Shown here one piece after another: positions 1 through 10,844 of a DNA stretch of 64,000 nucleotides (position 1 is its first letter; every line of letters begins with the position of its first letter). The position numbers were made by a program, and so were the translations under genes. Below the pieces are notes generated by a model. The model ran no database searches, was not told where the DNA came from, and was given only the letters and a program-made list of their open reading frames with translations. Source of the DNA: Methylococcales bacterium (GTDB lineage Bacteria; Pseudomonadota; Gammaproteobacteria; Methylococcales; Methylomonadaceae); the NCBI GenBank assembly GCA_026399075.1, contig JAPLRR010000059.1, positions 1-64,000 of the forward strand. The letters are read 5' to 3'.

Positions 1-189
1 GGTATAGTTCTGGGTGGCGAGACATGGCGGTACCTTCGGTAAATAGATGTTGATGACTCTCATCAATTTACCTCAACGCACTGTCTCGTCATACTTTTTA
101 TTAAAAACCTACACGTGTAAGGAGGGAGAGGGTAGGGTGAGTAGATTTATCAGCTTCGGATTCTATAACTGACATTTTGACTGTCTAAC

Positions 190-219
190 GACCAATCCGG
201 CAAAAATGCAGGATTGGTC
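190..219 (-). repeat. Hairpin downstream of the first gene
   Basis: A 9-bp perfect inverted repeat (GACCAATCC / GGATTGGTC) with a 12-base spacer lies just past the stop codon of the minus-strand gene at 231-626. No T-tract follows on the minus strand, so it may stabilise the 3' end rather than terminate intrinsically. The rest of bases 1-230 shows no gene I can support. Confidence 0.45.
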
Positions 220-230
220 AGTTTGATGGA

Positions 231-626
231 TTAATCTATTTTTTCCAAAGCGGGTGTTTTCTCGTTAAACACTTCTGCCAAGACTTCGATGGGGCCTTTT
301 AGTTGCGGGATTACTGGAATCTTCCAAGCTTTTCCAGTGATGCGGGACAATATATTGCTTAACCATAACTTGTTTGATTTTGCCCGGTGCAGAATAAACC
401 GGTATGAATCACCGTCGTTAAAAATCGCAAAATCTTCCAGTAAAACCTCTATTGCAGAGTCTTCGCCCAGCAACCTTGTTTGAACGTAAACTTTTCTGGC
501 ATCCAAGTCAAAATTAAACTCTGTCATCTCGGCAATGCCCTTTAGCACAAAATTGGCCCCCCAAATAATGAAAACATTGGGGGTCATTTTTATGGCCATT
601 TTTAGTAAACTGGATTTTATACTCAT
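231..626 (-). CDS. Hypothetical protein, 131 aa
   Basis: I do not recognise this family. The protein has no signal peptide or clear membrane span. The first 30 residues are hydrophobic and amphipathic. The rest is a mixed alpha/beta-looking sequence with an acidic patch (LLGEDSAIEVLLEDF) and a basic C-terminal third. An AAGG ribosome-binding site about 7 bases before the ATG supports the start. Codon use resembles the neighbours, so it is probably a real native gene. It stands alone, facing the same way as the transpeptidase gene 114 bp upstream of it. Function is unknown. Confidence 0.65.
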   Translation of the reverse strand: MSIKSSLLKMAIKMTPNVFIIWGANFVLKGIAEMTEFNFDLDARKVYVQTRLLGEDSAIEVLLEDFAIFNDGDSYRFILHRAKSNKLWLSNILSRITGKAWKIPVIPQLKGPIEVLAEVFNEKTPALEKID

Positions 627-740
627 TGGTAACCTTCATACACTTACAGGATAGGGGGGGTAATTTTACCGATTCTTCTTCCACTTGTGTAAAAAATAAT
701 ATAAAAAACAAAGCCTACTAGTGACTGATTGAGGTATTGC

Positions 741-2630
741 TTACTCCTGGTTACTGGCAACAGGCTGTATGGGAACCATGAAATCTATGGGTTTAATGGC
801 TTCTACCGGCTCCAGTTCGGGTGCCTGCACAAAAATATCGTGGTCAGACACATCACCCGGCTTAGCGAGTGCCGCCTGTAATATTGCGTCATAATCATAA
901 ACATCCGAGTAAAACGACAAATTATCATGGTGGTCAATAAAAGAAGTCATGTAAAAAAACGTCACTGGTATCGATTTTTTTAACACCACCCGCCGGGTTT
1001 TTTGGGTTGCCAAGGCTTCATGTATTGCTTCTTTGCTCCATTGGTTTTTGAGGGCAAATTCCGCCAAGCGGTCAGGGTTTGCAACCCGTACACAACCATG
1101 GCTAAAATCCCGGCGCGATCTGCTGAACAAACTGCGTGAAGGAGTGTCATGCAAATAAACGTCACTCTTATTCGGAAAAATAAATTTTACCTTGCCCAGT
1201 GCATTCTTTTTACCGGGCCGTTGCCTGACCCTCAATGACCCTTGCTTAAGTTGGGCAATCGTGCCGCTAGAGAAGCCAACCGCTTTGGTCTCATTGCCAA
1301 AAGTGGACACCAACTCCATATTTTGGCTGGCTAAATAGCCCCGGTTTTTCACCAATTTAGGCAGTATTTCATCCTTGACAATATTGTAAGGGACATTCCA
1401 ATAGGGCATAAAATCGATAAAACTCATTTTTGCCATCAAGATGGGGGTTTGGTTTTTTAAGGCTTTGCCCACCACTACCCGCATTGTCGGCATATCACTA
1501 TTAAACTCGTCAACATCGTCATACGCCCACAATTGAAAAGCGGGGATGTTGACAATAATGGATGCGCCCGCACTTGGTTCAGGCAACCAACGTAAGCGCT
1601 CCATGGCCAGCTCAATTTGCGTTGCCCTGACACTGAAAGGCACGTTGATTGCAGCTACCGTGCCCTTACCCAACACCCCATCCGCATTCATGCCATGCCG
1701 CAGCTGAAATTTTTTGACGCCGTCAAGCAGTTCACCTGAATAATGGTTAGATTTTTTGGGTTCGCCGCCTAGTGCAATCGGCATATCACCCACCGCCTCC
1801 AAATAGCGGCTCAGTTCGTCAGCTTGCCCTGGGCTCAGGTTACCCCCAGGATTGATGGGCTTATTGACCGCCAAGGCCAATGGTTTTGAATCATTGGCTA
1901 ATGAACGATACTTGGCTAAGGCCTGCTTTAATAATTGGTATTGTTTTAGTTTTGGCTCGGCCATTGCGGGCAATTGCAAAACTGTGGCGTGTTCTTGGCT
2001 AGATTTAATAAGCGCAGGCAAGTCAATCTGCTTTAGCTCCCGTAATTTGAGATTGAAATTGACGTCTTTGGGGTTGACCCGGCCATAATGCAAATCATGC
2101 AAAAAACGCAGCAAGGCGATGCTAATGGCGGTATCGTGAAGCGCCAGTTGCTGATAATTGTCTGGCATAAGCAATAAAGCAGCAGGTATCTTTTGTTTTA
2201 GCATCACCACGTCATAACGGCTTGTTTCCAAACCATTGAGGCCGGCTTCTTCCAGCACCTTCAGCACATCAGCCGTGTTTTTTTCTGCTTGGGGATTGCC
2301 CAGCCACAGCAATTGATACCCTGCCGATTTATAGAGCGCATCCAGATCTTCGGCGCGATACTGAAAATCTTTGAGCTGCATAAAAGGATGCTGCTTGCTG
2401 TTAATGATGGACATCAGTTCACGCGAAACCCCAGGGGCTAAGTTAGCCATTTTATCGGCGGGCATACCCACTGCCGGATTATCAATGGGCATTGGGGTGC
2501 TGGGCGGCCCTTCAGCGAACAAGGTCTGAATCGGTAGATTTAGGAAAACAAACACCAGCAACTTGGGTAAGCCCACCCTATTTTTCACTGCATCTTTTTG
2601 TGGCAAAAATAATTTTCTTAAATCCAGCAT
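741..2630 (-). CDS. Periplasmic L,D-transpeptidase (YcbB/LdtD type)
   Basis: Forms or remodels 3-3 peptidoglycan crosslinks, or attaches proteins to the sacculus, in the periplasm. The 629-residue product has a hydrophobic N-terminal export segment, a long helical middle region, a peptidoglycan-binding type 1 domain (around the stretch GVKKFQLRHGMNADGVLG) and a YkuD catalytic domain with the signature SHGCVRV, whose cysteine is the nucleophile. The length and domain order match the YcbB/LdtD class, not the short YbiS class. The start chosen is the ATG preceded by GGGG. An in-frame start 63 bases upstream (2693) would add 21 hydrophobic residues and cannot be excluded. A proline- and glutamate-rich C-terminal tail of about 50 residues follows the catalytic domain. 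The gene is transcribed divergently from dapA. Confidence 0.88.
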   Translation of the reverse strand: MLDLRKLFLPQKDAVKNRVGLPKLLVFVFLNLPIQTLFAEGPPSTPMPIDNPAVGMPADKMANLAPGVSRELMSIINSKQHPFMQLKDFQYRAEDLDALYKSAGYQLLWLGNPQAEKNTADVLKVLEEAGLNGLETSRYDVVMLKQKIPAALLLMPDNYQQLALHDTAISIALLRFLHDLHYGRVNPKDVNFNLKLRELKQIDLPALIKSSQEHATVLQLPAMAEPKLKQYQLLKQALAKYRSLANDSKPLALAVNKPINPGGNLSPGQADELSRYLEAVGDMPIALGGEPKKSNHYSGELLDGVKKFQLRHGMNADGVLGKGTVAAINVPFSVRATQIELAMERLRWLPEPSAGASIIVNIPAFQLWAYDDVDEFNSDMPTMRVVVGKALKNQTPILMAKMSFIDFMPYWNVPYNIVKDEILPKLVKNRGYLASQNMELVSTFGNETKAVGFSSGTIAQLKQGSLRVRQRPGKKNALGKVKFIFPNKSDVYLHDTPSRSLFSRSRRDFSHGCVRVANPDRLAEFALKNQWSKEAIHEALATQKTRRVVLKKSIPVTFFYMTSFIDHHDNLSFYSDVYDYDAILQAALAKPGDVSDHDIFVQAPELEPVEAIKPIDFMVPIQPVASNQE

Positions 2631-3174
2631 ACACACCCCATTCCCCAATATTCTTAGCAGCAAACTACACATGCCCAACCATAAAACCATCATAACATAA
2701 CAGATTTATATTTTACCGCAATCGGATGTGGGCGATGTTAACACCCAACGCTTTTTTACGGCAACAAGCGGCTGATGACGTATATAGGGTAACCCTAAGC
2801 CATAACCCTACGGGCTATTTTACACTAACTTAAATGGGAATACCGATGGCGACACTTGCCACGCGCTTCTTTAAGGCTGGCTTCCCGTTTTTCCCTTGAG
2901 TTTCGCTATGCTTGCCCTGACTACTTCCGGTCAACCCCTTTCAGATAATGATAACAAGTTGGTAGCGGGTAAAATTTGTGACCCCTCTAAGTTTGTATTC
3001 CAGCCAGCTTAAGTTTAACTACAGATTTCACCCACCAGCGCCCCGCACCAAGCTGCTTGCAAACGGGATTATCCTATTTCTCTAGCTGAAAAGACGGCTT
3101 GGGGGGGATTTTTTAAATAAGCTTGTTATAATGGGCGGAGTTTGTAACTGTATCAATTCTGATCGAGAGATTTC
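2631..3174. other. Intergenic region, divergent promoters
   Basis: This 540-bp gap separates the transpeptidase gene (minus) from dapA (plus). I see no supportable coding sequence or RNA gene in it. The right end carries the dapA promoter candidate listed separately. Confidence 0.5.
3127..3132 (+). promoter_or_regulatory. Candidate -10 box for dapA-bamC
   Basis: A perfect TATAAT lies 43 bases upstream of the dapA ATG, after an AT-rich stretch. No convincing TTGACA is found at the ideal distance; the nearest TTG is a few bases too far upstream. This is inferred from the sequence alone. Confidence 0.4.
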
Positions 3175-4053
3175 ATGATTCAAGGTAGTATCGTAGCATT
3201 AGTGACACCGATGTATGCAAGCGGGGCAGTGGATAAAGACAGCCTGAAAAAACTGGTCGAATTCCACATAGCCCAAGGGACTGATGCCTTGGTTGCTGTT
3301 GGCACAACAGGGGAATCTGCAACCCTGGATGAAAATGAACATTGTGATGTCATTAAGTCCGTCGTTGACTATGTGGCCGGCAGAATACCCGTCATTGCAG
3401 GCACAGGCGCAAATTCAACCACTGAAGCGGTTAGCCTCACGCGCAAAGCCAAACTGGCTGGTGCGGATGCCTGCTTGATTGTGACACCTTATTATAATAA
3501 ACCAACCCAGGAAGGTTTATATCTGCACCACAAAGCCATTGCAGAAGCCGTTGATATCCCGCAGATTTTGTATAACGTCCCTGGCCGCACCGCTTGTGAT
3601 ATGTTACCGGAAACGGTAGGCCGCTTATCTGCCATCCCCAACATTGTGGGTGTTAAAGAAGCGACAGGGGATTTATCCCGTGTCAAAAAAATCCGTGATT
3701 TAGTGGGCCAGGACTTTGCCATCTATACCGGGGACGACGCGACTAGCCGCGAGTTCTGTCTGTTAGGCGGCAATGGCACTATTACCGTCACCGGCAATGT
3801 CGCCCCGCGCTTGGTGCATGAAATGATCATGGCGGCCATGGCTGGTGATGAAGCCACTGCCTTGGCCATAGACACAAAATTAGCCGGCCTGCACAAAAAC
3901 CTGTTTATCCAATCCAACCCAATCCCGGTCAAATGGGCGCTTGCGGAAATGGGCCTAATGGGGACTGGGATCCGTTTGCCATTAACTTGGCTAACTGAGG
4001 ACTGTTTTGATACGGTCCGTGACGCCATGCGCCAAGCTGAAGCCATCCAATGA
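3175..4053 (+). CDS. dapA: 4-hydroxy-tetrahydrodipicolinate synthase
   Basis: Condenses pyruvate with aspartate semialdehyde in the first committed step of the diaminopimelate/lysine pathway, in the cytoplasm. The 292-residue length is the family norm. Visible signatures are GTTGESATL near residue 45, [17 protein letters not shown] containing the catalytic tyrosine, and GVKEATGD with the Schiff-base lysine. The ATG is preceded by a GAGAG ribosome-binding site. Its stop codon overlaps the start of bamC by four bases (ATGA), so the two are translationally coupled. This dapA-bamC order is conserved in gammaproteobacteria. Confidence 0.97.
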   Translation: MIQGSIVALVTPMYASGAVDKDSLKKLVEFHIAQGTDALVAVGTTGESATLDENEHCDVIKSVVDYVAGRIPVIAGTGANSTTEAVSLTRKAKLAGADACLIVTPYYNKPTQEGLYLHHKAIAEAVDIPQILYNVPGRTACDMLPETVGRLSAIPNIVGVKEATGDLSRVKKIRDLVGQDFAIYTGDDATSREFCLLGGNGTITVTGNVAPRLVHEMIMAAMAGDEATALAIDTKLAGLHKNLFIQSNPIPVKWALAEMGLMGTGIRLPLTWLTEDCFDTVRDAMRQAEAIQ

Positions 4054-4814
4054 AAATAAAAGTTTACCCCCTGTTTTTATCGGCACTGGTGCTAGCTAAC
4101 CTATCAGCATGCAGTTATATCAAAAGCCTGTTCCCTGACAAGGAAAAAGACTACCAATATACTACCGCCATACCTCCGCTGATTTTGCCGGCTGACCTTA
4201 AGAACACCACTATTCCTGGTGTCATTATTGCGCCGGCCCCAGTGCTTGCCGAAGCTGTGACGCCAGTAGTTACAGAACCAGTCGCCCCAGTTGTTGAAGA
4301 ACCTGTCCCCCAAACTAAGGTAGCCCCTGCCCCAACAGTAGACGAGTCGGTTGTAGCCCCTCCTTTGCCCCCCGCAGCTGCCACCAATGAAGCCGAACAG
4401 GCCGCAATACCCGACTCCGCCATTACCATAGAGCGCATTAAGTTTGATGATGGCGAAAACCGTTTACGCATCAATGTGCCCTTTACCAAAGCGTGGCGCA
4501 TAGTAGGTAAAGCCCTCACCCGAAAATCGATAGAAGTGACTGGCCGCGACCCGGAGGCCCGGCTATACACCATCCAATATGATCCCGACGAGCAAGCCGT
4601 CGCCGACGATTCTTATTGGGATGAAGTGAAGTTTGTGGTCTTGGGCATAGACAATAATGACAAAACTTACTGGCTTAAACTGGAAGAACAGCACCAACAT
4701 ACGGACATTGTGGTGGTTGACGGTGACCAAAAACTGCTTTCTGATGCCGCCAGCGTCAAATTGCTGACGCTCATTGAAACCACCATCAAAACAGATTTGG
4801 CGCAGAAAAAATAA
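4050..4814 (+). CDS. bamC: Outer membrane assembly lipoprotein BamC
   Basis: Accessory lipoprotein of the Bam machine that inserts beta-barrel proteins into the outer membrane. The 254-residue product starts with a lipoprotein signal ending in LSAC (cysteine at residue 21). The family's FPDKEKDYQ segment follows, then about 80 residues unusually rich in proline, alanine and valine with repeated [10 protein letters not shown] motifs, and then a helix-grip domain. The proline-rich insert is longer than in E. coli BamC and probably serves as a periplasmic spacer. Placement directly after dapA supports the call. Confidence 0.9.
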   Translation: MKIKVYPLFLSALVLANLSACSYIKSLFPDKEKDYQYTTAIPPLILPADLKNTTIPGVIIAPAPVLAEAVTPVVTEPVAPVVEEPVPQTKVAPAPTVDESVVAPPLPPAAATNEAEQAAIPDSAITIERIKFDDGENRLRINVPFTKAWRIVGKALTRKSIEVTGRDPEARLYTIQYDPDEQAVADDSYWDEVKFVVLGIDNNDKTYWLKLEEQHQHTDIVVVDGDQKLLSDAASVKLLTLIETTIKTDLAQKK

Positions 4815-5157
4815 CACCCCATCATTGCTGGTTGGCAAACGCTAGGCCATAAATTTGATAATATGGCACAGCCGCCGAACAACCCTAGACGCAACTTATA
4901 TTTTGTGGATGATTTGATGGCCTGTACAATCCCAAACACAAGAAACAAACTAGACCAGTCTGTTATTTAAGCTAAGGCGCTGCCGAAAGCCATCAAAATT
5001 GCTGATGCTTTGAAGATAACTGCAATATGGCTTTACGGGCTGTTCTTACAAAACCTGACAAACAACCTAAAGTTGATAGGTAATGTACCGACCAATAGAT
5101 AAGCCCTTATGCTTTAGCCCACGCTGAACCTGAACCCACAATACCGTCGTACTGATT
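4815..5157. other. Intergenic region before purL
   Basis: This 343-bp gap has no supportable gene, tRNA or clear terminator. It presumably holds the bamC 3' end and the purL promoter. I see no PurR-type palindrome in it. Confidence 0.4.
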
Positions 5158-8100
5158 ATGTTAAAATTTACTGGAACTTCCGCTTTATCTGACTTTCGCG
5201 TAAAAAAACTGCTGTCTGAATTAGCTGCCCTAGCGCCAACTATTCAAAATGTTTCAGCACGGTTCATCCATTTTGTCGATGTGGAGGGTGAATTGGACAG
5301 CTCCCAAACAGCCATGTTAAGCCAGCTGCTGTCTTACGGCGAAACATCCCTGCCAACAACTGGCAATGGTGAATCCCTATTGGTCGTTCCCCGACCAGGC
5401 ACGCTATCACCGTGGTCCAGCAAAGCCACAGAAATTGCCCAACGTTGTGGCTTACACACCATTAGGCGTATAGAGCGGGGCATTGAATACACCCTGACCA
5501 ACACACACCCGCTAAGCGCATCCGTTAAGACACAGCTAGCCACTTTGCTTCATGACCGCATGACCCAAACGGTCATTGATGGACTTGCAGAACCGGATTT
5601 ATTTGCCCAGCATACGCCTAAACCCCTAGTTACGGTCTCCATCCTCGAACAAGGTCGGGCAGCGCTAGTCCAAGCCAATGCCGAACTGGGCATGGCCTTA
5701 TCCGATGATGAAATCGATTATTTAGTCGCCAGTTTCCAAAAACTTGCAAGAAACCCGACCGATGTCGAGCTGATGATGTTTGCCCAAGCAAATTCCGAAC
5801 ATTGCCGCCATAAAATTTTTAATGCCAACTGGACTATCGATGGTATTGAACAAGCGCAGTCTTTATTCAGCATGATCAGGAACACCGCCGAAAAAAGCCC
5901 GGCTGGCATTTTATCCGCCTACAGCGACAATGCCTCCGTAGCCGAAGGCTCCAGCGCACAGGTTTTTATCCGCAATGCCCTGTCTGGCGAATATGCTTAT
6001 GTTGAAGAAGCCGCACATTTGCTGATGAAAGTTGAAACCCACAACCATCCTACCGCCATTTCGCCATTTCCTGGCGCTGCAACGGGTTCAGGCGGTGAGA
6101 TTCGTGATGAAGGGGCAACCGGACGCGGTTCAGCCACCAAAGCAGGCTTGACCGGATTTTCGGTATCGCATTTAAAAATCCCTGGCTATCGCCAGCCGTG
6201 GGAACAAGAAAACGGCAAACCTGAACGCATTGCTTCTGCGCTGGCCATTATGTTGGAAGGCCCGCTAGGTGGCGCGGCCTTTAACAATGAATTTGGCAGA
6301 CCCAACCTGGCAGGTTATTTCCGCAGCTATGAACAATCGGCACCCGGTAATAACAGCAATGAATTTAAAGGTTACCACAAACCGATTATGATCGCCGGCG
6401 GCATGGGCAATATCCGCCCCATGCTCATCGACAAGCACCCTATACCTGCTGGCTCATTAATTATCATCTTGGGTGGCCCCGCCATGCTCATCGGCTTGGG
6501 CGGCGGCGCTGCTTCCTCCCAAGCCTCTGGCTCGGGTTCTGAAGACTTGGATTTTGCCTCAGTGCAACGCGAAAACCCGGAAATGGAACGCCGTTGCCAA
6601 GAAGTCATCAACCATTGCAATTCTTTGGGTAACGACACCCCCATTATTTCCATCCATGATATAGGTGCTGGTGGTTTGTCCAACGCCGTACCGGAAATTA
6701 TCCATGACTGTGGTCGTGGCGGGCGCTTTGAATTACGGAATGTGCATAATGCTGACATTGGCATGTCCCCTATGCAAATCTGGTGCAATGAAGCCCAAGA
6801 GCGTTATGTGGTAGCCATCAAGCCGGAGTCATTGCCGTTGTTCAGTTCTTTTTGTGAACGCGAACATTGCCTCTATGCGGTCATCGGCGAAGCCACCGAA
6901 GCTGAACATTTGCTGCTCAATGATAATTTATTGGCTGATAAACCCGTGGACATCCCCATGTCCATCCTATTCGGCAAACCGCCGAAAATGCACCGCAAAG
7001 TCGGCCATGTCAAACCGCAACTACCCGCTTTGGATTTTAGCCTCGCCAACATTCAGGACGCTGTAAAACGGGTATTGTCTTTTCCGGCGGTTGCCGATAA
7101 AAGCTTCCTCATCCACATCGGCGACCGATCTGTCACCGGACTGGTTGCCCGTGACCAAATGGTCGGCCCCTGGCAAGTGCCCGTCGCTGATGTGGCGGTT
7201 ACGGCCTCGGGTTTTTACGCCCTAACCGGTGAAGCCATGGCCATGGGTGAACGCGCACCGATTGCTGTCATTAATGCCCCTGCCTCAGGCCGTATGGCAA
7301 TTGGTGAAGCCTTGACCAACCTTGCGGCAGCCAGGATTGCAAGCTTAATCCATATCAAAATTTCTGCCAATTGGATGGCGGCGGCTGGTTTTCCTGGTGA
7401 AGATGCGGCCCTATTTGACACGGTTAAAGCGGTAGGCATTGATTTATGCCCTGAACTAGGCATTGCCATACCGGTAGGCAAAGATTCCTTGTCAATGAAA
7501 ACCGTTTGGCGTGACGATTCCGCTGAAAAAACTATGACCGCGCCAGTGTCTTTGATCAGCACGGCCTTTGCCCCCGTGCTTGATGTCAGCAAAACCCTGA
7601 CCCCGCAATTAAAATGGCTGGACAACGAAGCAACCCAATTGTTGCTGATCGATTTGGGACGCGGCCAAGCCCGTTTGGGTGGCTCGGTATTGGCACAGGT
7701 TTATAATCAGTTGGGTGATAACTGCCCCGATCTTGATGATCCGGCTTTGTTAAAAGCTTTTTTTATAGCTATCCAACAGCTTAATGAACTCGGCCTGATA
7801 CTGGGCTATCATGACCGTTCTGATGGTGGCTTACTGGCCACCGTTTCAGAGATGTTGTTCGCCAGCCGATTGGGGGTTTCGTTATCCCTAGATAATTTAG
7901 GCAAAGATGCCCTGTCCGCCCTGTTTAATGAAGAATTGGGTGCAGTATTGCAAATCCGAGCCAGCGATGCAGAGCAAGTGATGGGCCTGTTAAGCCAGCT
8001 GGGCTTAAGTGACTGCACAAGGGTCGTTGGTCAAGTTCATAAAGAACCCCAGTTAAGCATCTATTTCAAAGACGAGCTGATCTATTCCGCCAAACGGGCT

Positions 8101-9048
8101 GATTTACAAGGTATATGGTCTGAAGTCAGTTACCGGATGCAAGCCTTGCGGGACAACCCAGACTGCGCCCACCAACAGTATGGGCGTATCAGCGATGATA
8201 ATGACCCTGGCTTAAGCGTTTCCTTAAGTTTTGACGTGGACGAAGATGTAGCCGCGCCTTACGCAAGCGTTAGGCCCAAAGTGGCCATATTGCGGGAACA
8301 AGGTGTCAATGGCCATGTGGAAATGGCGGCGGCATTTGACAGGGCTGGTTTTACCGCCATTGATGTACACATGAGTGATATTATCCAAGGCCGTGTCAGT
8401 CTGCAAGATTTCACTGGACTGGTTGCCTGCGGTGGTTTTTCTTATGGTGACGTATTGGGTGCTGGTGGTGGCTGGGCAAAATCGATACTGTTTAACCCCC
8501 TCGCCCGCGAGGAGTTTTCAGCATTTTTCCAACGTCCTGACACCTTTGGTTTAGGTGTTTGTAACGGCTGCCAAATGATGTCAGGCTTAAAGGACATCAT
8601 CCCTGGCGCTGAACATTGGCCCCGGTTTATGCGCAACACTTCAGAACAATTTGAAGCGCGGGTGGCTATGGTGGAAGTCCAAAAATCGCCGTCAATTTTA
8701 TTTGCCGGCATGGAAGGGTCGGTGATGCCTGTGGCGATAGCGCATGGCGAAGGCCGCGCAGAATTTGTGGGCACACCGCAGGCGGCAATTGACGCAGGGG
8801 CTGTCACTTTGTGTTATGTTGACAACTACGGGGCAAAAACTACGGATTTCCCTGCCAACCCCAATGGCTCACCACTCGGCATAACGGGCTTATGTAACGG
8901 TGACGGACGCTTCACCATCATGATGCCCCACCCTGAACGCTGTTTTAGGAGCTTACAAAATTCATGGCATCCTGATGACTGGAATGAATATGGCGCATGG
9001 ATGCGGATGTTTAGAAATGCAAAGGTTTGGACCCAAAAGCAAAAATGA
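5158..9048 (+). CDS. purL: Phosphoribosylformylglycinamidine synthase
   Basis: Catalyses ATP- and glutamine-dependent conversion of FGAR to FGAM, the fourth step of purine synthesis. At 1296 residues it is the large single-chain form used by proteobacteria. It comprises an N-terminal PurS-like domain, a linker with [15 protein letters not shown], two PurM-like ATP-binding halves ([22 protein letters not shown] is cut here to its recognisable core VETHNHPTA), and a C-terminal class I glutamine amidotransferase. That last domain carries the nucleophile motif GVCNGCQ and the PHPER histidine/glutamate end. The reading frame is intact throughout. No strong ribosome-binding site precedes the ATG. 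No other purine gene is adjacent. Confidence 0.98.
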   Translation: MLKFTGTSALSDFRVKKLLSELAALAPTIQNVSARFIHFVDVEGELDSSQTAMLSQLLSYGETSLPTTGNGESLLVVPRPGTLSPWSSKATEIAQRCGLHTIRRIERGIEYTLTNTHPLSASVKTQLATLLHDRMTQTVIDGLAEPDLFAQHTPKPLVTVSILEQGRAALVQANAELGMALSDDEIDYLVASFQKLARNPTDVELMMFAQANSEHCRHKIFNANWTIDGIEQAQSLFSMIRNTAEKSPAGILSAYSDNASVAEGSSAQVFIRNALSGEYAYVEEAAHLLMKVETHNHPTAISPFPGAATGSGGEIRDEGATGRGSATKAGLTGFSVSHLKIPGYRQPWEQENGKPERIASALAIMLEGPLGGAAFNNEFGRPNLAGYFRSYEQSAPGNNSNEFKGYHKPIMIAGGMGNIRPMLIDKHPIPAGSLIIILGGPAMLIGLGGGAASSQASGSGSEDLDFASVQRENPEMERRCQEVINHCNSLGNDTPIISIHDIGAGGLSNAVPEIIHDCGRGGRFELRNVHNADIGMSPMQIWCNEAQERYVVAIKPESLPLFSSFCEREHCLYAVIGEATEAEHLLLNDNLLADKPVDIPMSILFGKPPKMHRKVGHVKPQLPALDFSLANIQDAVKRVLSFPAVADKSFLIHIGDRSVTGLVARDQMVGPWQVPVADVAVTASGFYALTGEAMAMGERAPIAVINAPASGRMAIGEALTNLAAARIASLIHIKISANWMAAAGFPGEDAALFDTVKAVGIDLCPELGIAIPVGKDSLSMKTVWRDDSAEKTMTAPVSLISTAFAPVLDVSKTLTPQLKWLDNEATQLLLIDLGRGQARLGGSVLAQVYNQLGDNCPDLDDPALLKAFFIAIQQLNELGLILGYHDRSDGGLLATVSEMLFASRLGVSLSLDNLGKDALSALFNEELGAVLQIRASDAEQVMGLLSQLGLSDCTRVVGQVHKEPQLSIYFKDELIYSAKRADLQGIWSEVSYRMQALRDNPDCAHQQYGRISDDNDPGLSVSLSFDVDEDVAAPYASVRPKVAILREQGVNGHVEMAAAFDRAGFTAIDVHMSDIIQGRVSLQDFTGLVACGGFSYGDVLGAGGGWAKSILFNPLAREEFSAFFQRPDTFGLGVCNGCQMMSGLKDIIPGAEHWPRFMRNTSEQFEARVAMVEVQKSPSILFAGMEGSVMPVAIAHGEGRAEFVGTPQAAIDAGAVTLCYVDNYGAKTTDFPANPNGSPLGITGLCNGDGRFTIMMPHPERCFRSLQNSWHPDDWNEYGAWMRMFRNAKVWTQKQK

Positions 9049-9108
9049 ATGCCTCCGCGTAGGGCTTATCCCTACGCCCATTTAAATAAATAATAGATAG
9101 GATAGCGG

Positions 9109-9555
9109 ATGACTTTAAGCACTTCCCAAAAAATTATTTACAGCTTGGTACTCTTGGGCATTGCCATTTTGGTGACCATACCCGATGTAGTGTTCAGTTT
9201 TTTGTTTGAACTGTTCCATCTTTTTTTCGAGTTGCTGTTCATCTTGTTTGAATGGCTGGAGTCATCCTTGGACACCGTCATTGAACATCTTTTGGAAACT
9301 GAACTCCATCAAACCCAAACCATTGTTTTTTATTTGATCGTACTGATTATTGCCTATCCGGCTTATTATCTTTACAAAAAACTTAAGCAGTTGTATCTTC
9401 GCTTAAAGAGAAATTTCCAGACCGCGCAGTCTTCGTTGAACAACTTAAAATCCGATGTGAAATTTTTCTGGCACGACATGACCTTAATTGACCGCATGAA
9501 GGGGTTGGTGATTACTATTGGTTTATTGTATCTGGCTTCCTTTTTGTTTATGTGA
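9109..9555 (+). CDS. Small inner-membrane protein, unknown
   Basis: The 148-residue protein has three to four hydrophobic segments, at roughly residues 10-32, 34-50, 72-90 and 128-147. An amphipathic basic region (KKLKQLYLRLKRN) lies between the third and fourth. I recognise no family motif. It lies 60 bp after purL and may share its transcript. It converges with the deacetylase gene 15 bp beyond its end. A GATAGGATAG stretch acts as a plausible ribosome-binding site. Membrane location is inferred from hydropathy and function is unknown. Confidence 0.7.
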   Translation: MTLSTSQKIIYSLVLLGIAILVTIPDVVFSFLFELFHLFFELLFILFEWLESSLDTVIEHLLETELHQTQTIVFYLIVLIIAYPAYYLYKKLKQLYLRLKRNFQTAQSSLNNLKSDVKFFWHDMTLIDRMKGLVITIGLLYLASFLFM

Positions 9556-9570
9556 TTGGTCAGCCAACAC

Positions 9571-10722
9571 TTATAACTGATGGCAATCACGCCATATCAC
9601 CGCAGTGCCCAACCCTTCAAAAATAAGGGGTAAAGCCGTTTTGGCTTTCGGGTGGACATCATGGAACAACAATACGCCCCGTCGTTTAACCAACATCAAC
9701 GCCAACAAACGGTTGGCCATATCATTGCTGTCAACTTGGCTGTTCCAATCTTGGGAATCTAAGTTCCACAAGGCGACTTGCAGGCCTTGAGCTTTAAAAA
9801 AATCGCCGCTGTCTGATTTGCGTTGCCCATAAGGCGGGCGGAACAAGGGTAGGAAACTACCGGTAGCATCCGGGTCTTGAGGGGCAAAAGTTGTTAAGAC
9901 TAAGGACTTTGTACGTTTAACCGAGGCTTGCCAATTTGCCCATTTTGCGTGGGATTGATGTTCCCAGCCATGTAGCGCCAAACATTGATGTTTATAAAGT
10001 GCCGCTATAGTTTTGGCGTTAGCCTTATGCAGCCGATTTTGCAGATTTTCACCCAATACAAAAAATACCGCCGTTTTATTATTGGCGGCCAGCATCGCCA
10101 AAACATCATCCGTATTGCCCTGTGGATTACTGGGGCCATCATCAAAAGTCAGCAGGAATTGGCGGTCGGCAAAACTGTCACCATTCCATTCATTGCCGTT
10201 AAAACGGCCTATTTCGCTGCTGACTTTGGGGAACAAGGCCGCCAAACGCAATTGTTCAGCAATATAAACACGGGTGAAGGTGGTAAAGTTTTGCTGCCAA
10301 GGAGACAGTGCCGATGGAATTTTTTTTTGCCATGCCCGCGCCTGTTTTACTAAGTCATCCGCCGTAGTGATAGTGCCCGCACACGTCCAATCTTCATCCA
10401 CACAGCTTTTCCCCGCCGCTTGGTAATTGTGCAGTGCTAGTGTAAGCTCTTGGTCTATCCATTGTTTGATATAAGCACGGTTAAGGCTTTTAATTTTAAA
10501 CGCCGCCAACATGTCGCTATCGGTCAGCTGACGACTATCTTGCAAGCTGGAAACATACACCAATACTGCGGCACGCGAAGCTTTATCAAAACTATCTGGC
10601 GTGTTCACGGCCCCTTGCCAAAGCTGCCTATCCGCTTTGGCAACCACTACAGGGCCTGCGCCATAGGCAAAGGATAAGGATAAAAATAGCCACGCCGCTG
10701 CCAACAAGCGCAAAATGGCCAT
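9571..10722 (-). CDS. Secreted polysaccharide deacetylase (NodB domain)
   Basis: A 383-residue exported protein with a cleavable-type signal peptide ending near AYGAG. An uncharacterised helical N-terminal half precedes the NodB homology domain. The domain shows the metal- and base-carrying TFDDGPS motif, a HGWEHQSH stretch, RPPYGQR and the C-terminal LLFHDVHPKA. Together these are the MT1 to MT4 motifs of carbohydrate esterase family 4. It probably removes N- or O-acetyl groups from a surface polysaccharide or peptidoglycan in the periplasm. The substrate cannot be read from the sequence. Its start codon overlaps by one base the stop codon of a tiny upstream membrane peptide gene, so the two are probably translationally coupled. 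Confidence 0.88.
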   Translation of the reverse strand: MAILRLLAAAWLFLSLSFAYGAGPVVVAKADRQLWQGAVNTPDSFDKASRAAVLVYVSSLQDSRQLTDSDMLAAFKIKSLNRAYIKQWIDQELTLALHNYQAAGKSCVDEDWTCAGTITTADDLVKQARAWQKKIPSALSPWQQNFTTFTRVYIAEQLRLAALFPKVSSEIGRFNGNEWNGDSFADRQFLLTFDDGPSNPQGNTDDVLAMLAANNKTAVFFVLGENLQNRLHKANAKTIAALYKHQCLALHGWEHQSHAKWANWQASVKRTKSLVLTTFAPQDPDATGSFLPLFRPPYGQRKSDSGDFFKAQGLQVALWNLDSQDWNSQVDSNDMANRLLALMLVKRRGVLLFHDVHPKAKTALPLIFEGLGTAVIWRDCHQL

Positions 10723-10811
10723 TAGTTGGCCCCCTGATATTGCTTACGTCTAAGGGCATAGACAGCCAGTAACAACAATAAAAGGCTAAGTTGAATAAGG
10801 ATAAATTTCAT
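10722..10811 (-). CDS. 29-residue single-span membrane peptide
   Basis: This reading frame of 29 codons plus a stop encodes a peptide with one lysine, about 17 strongly hydrophobic residues (a run of six leucines) and a positively charged RRKQ tail. That is the profile of a single-pass inner-membrane microprotein. Its TAA stop shares one base with the ATG of the deacetylase gene (TAATG), a standard arrangement for translational coupling. The ribosome-binding site is weak. It is either a genuine partner of the deacetylase or a leader peptide that sets deacetylase translation. Confidence 0.55.
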   Translation of the reverse strand: MKFILIQLSLLLLLLAVYALRRKQYQGAN

Positions 10812-10844
10812 ATTACGGACAAACATCATTGTGTAATCTGCTCA

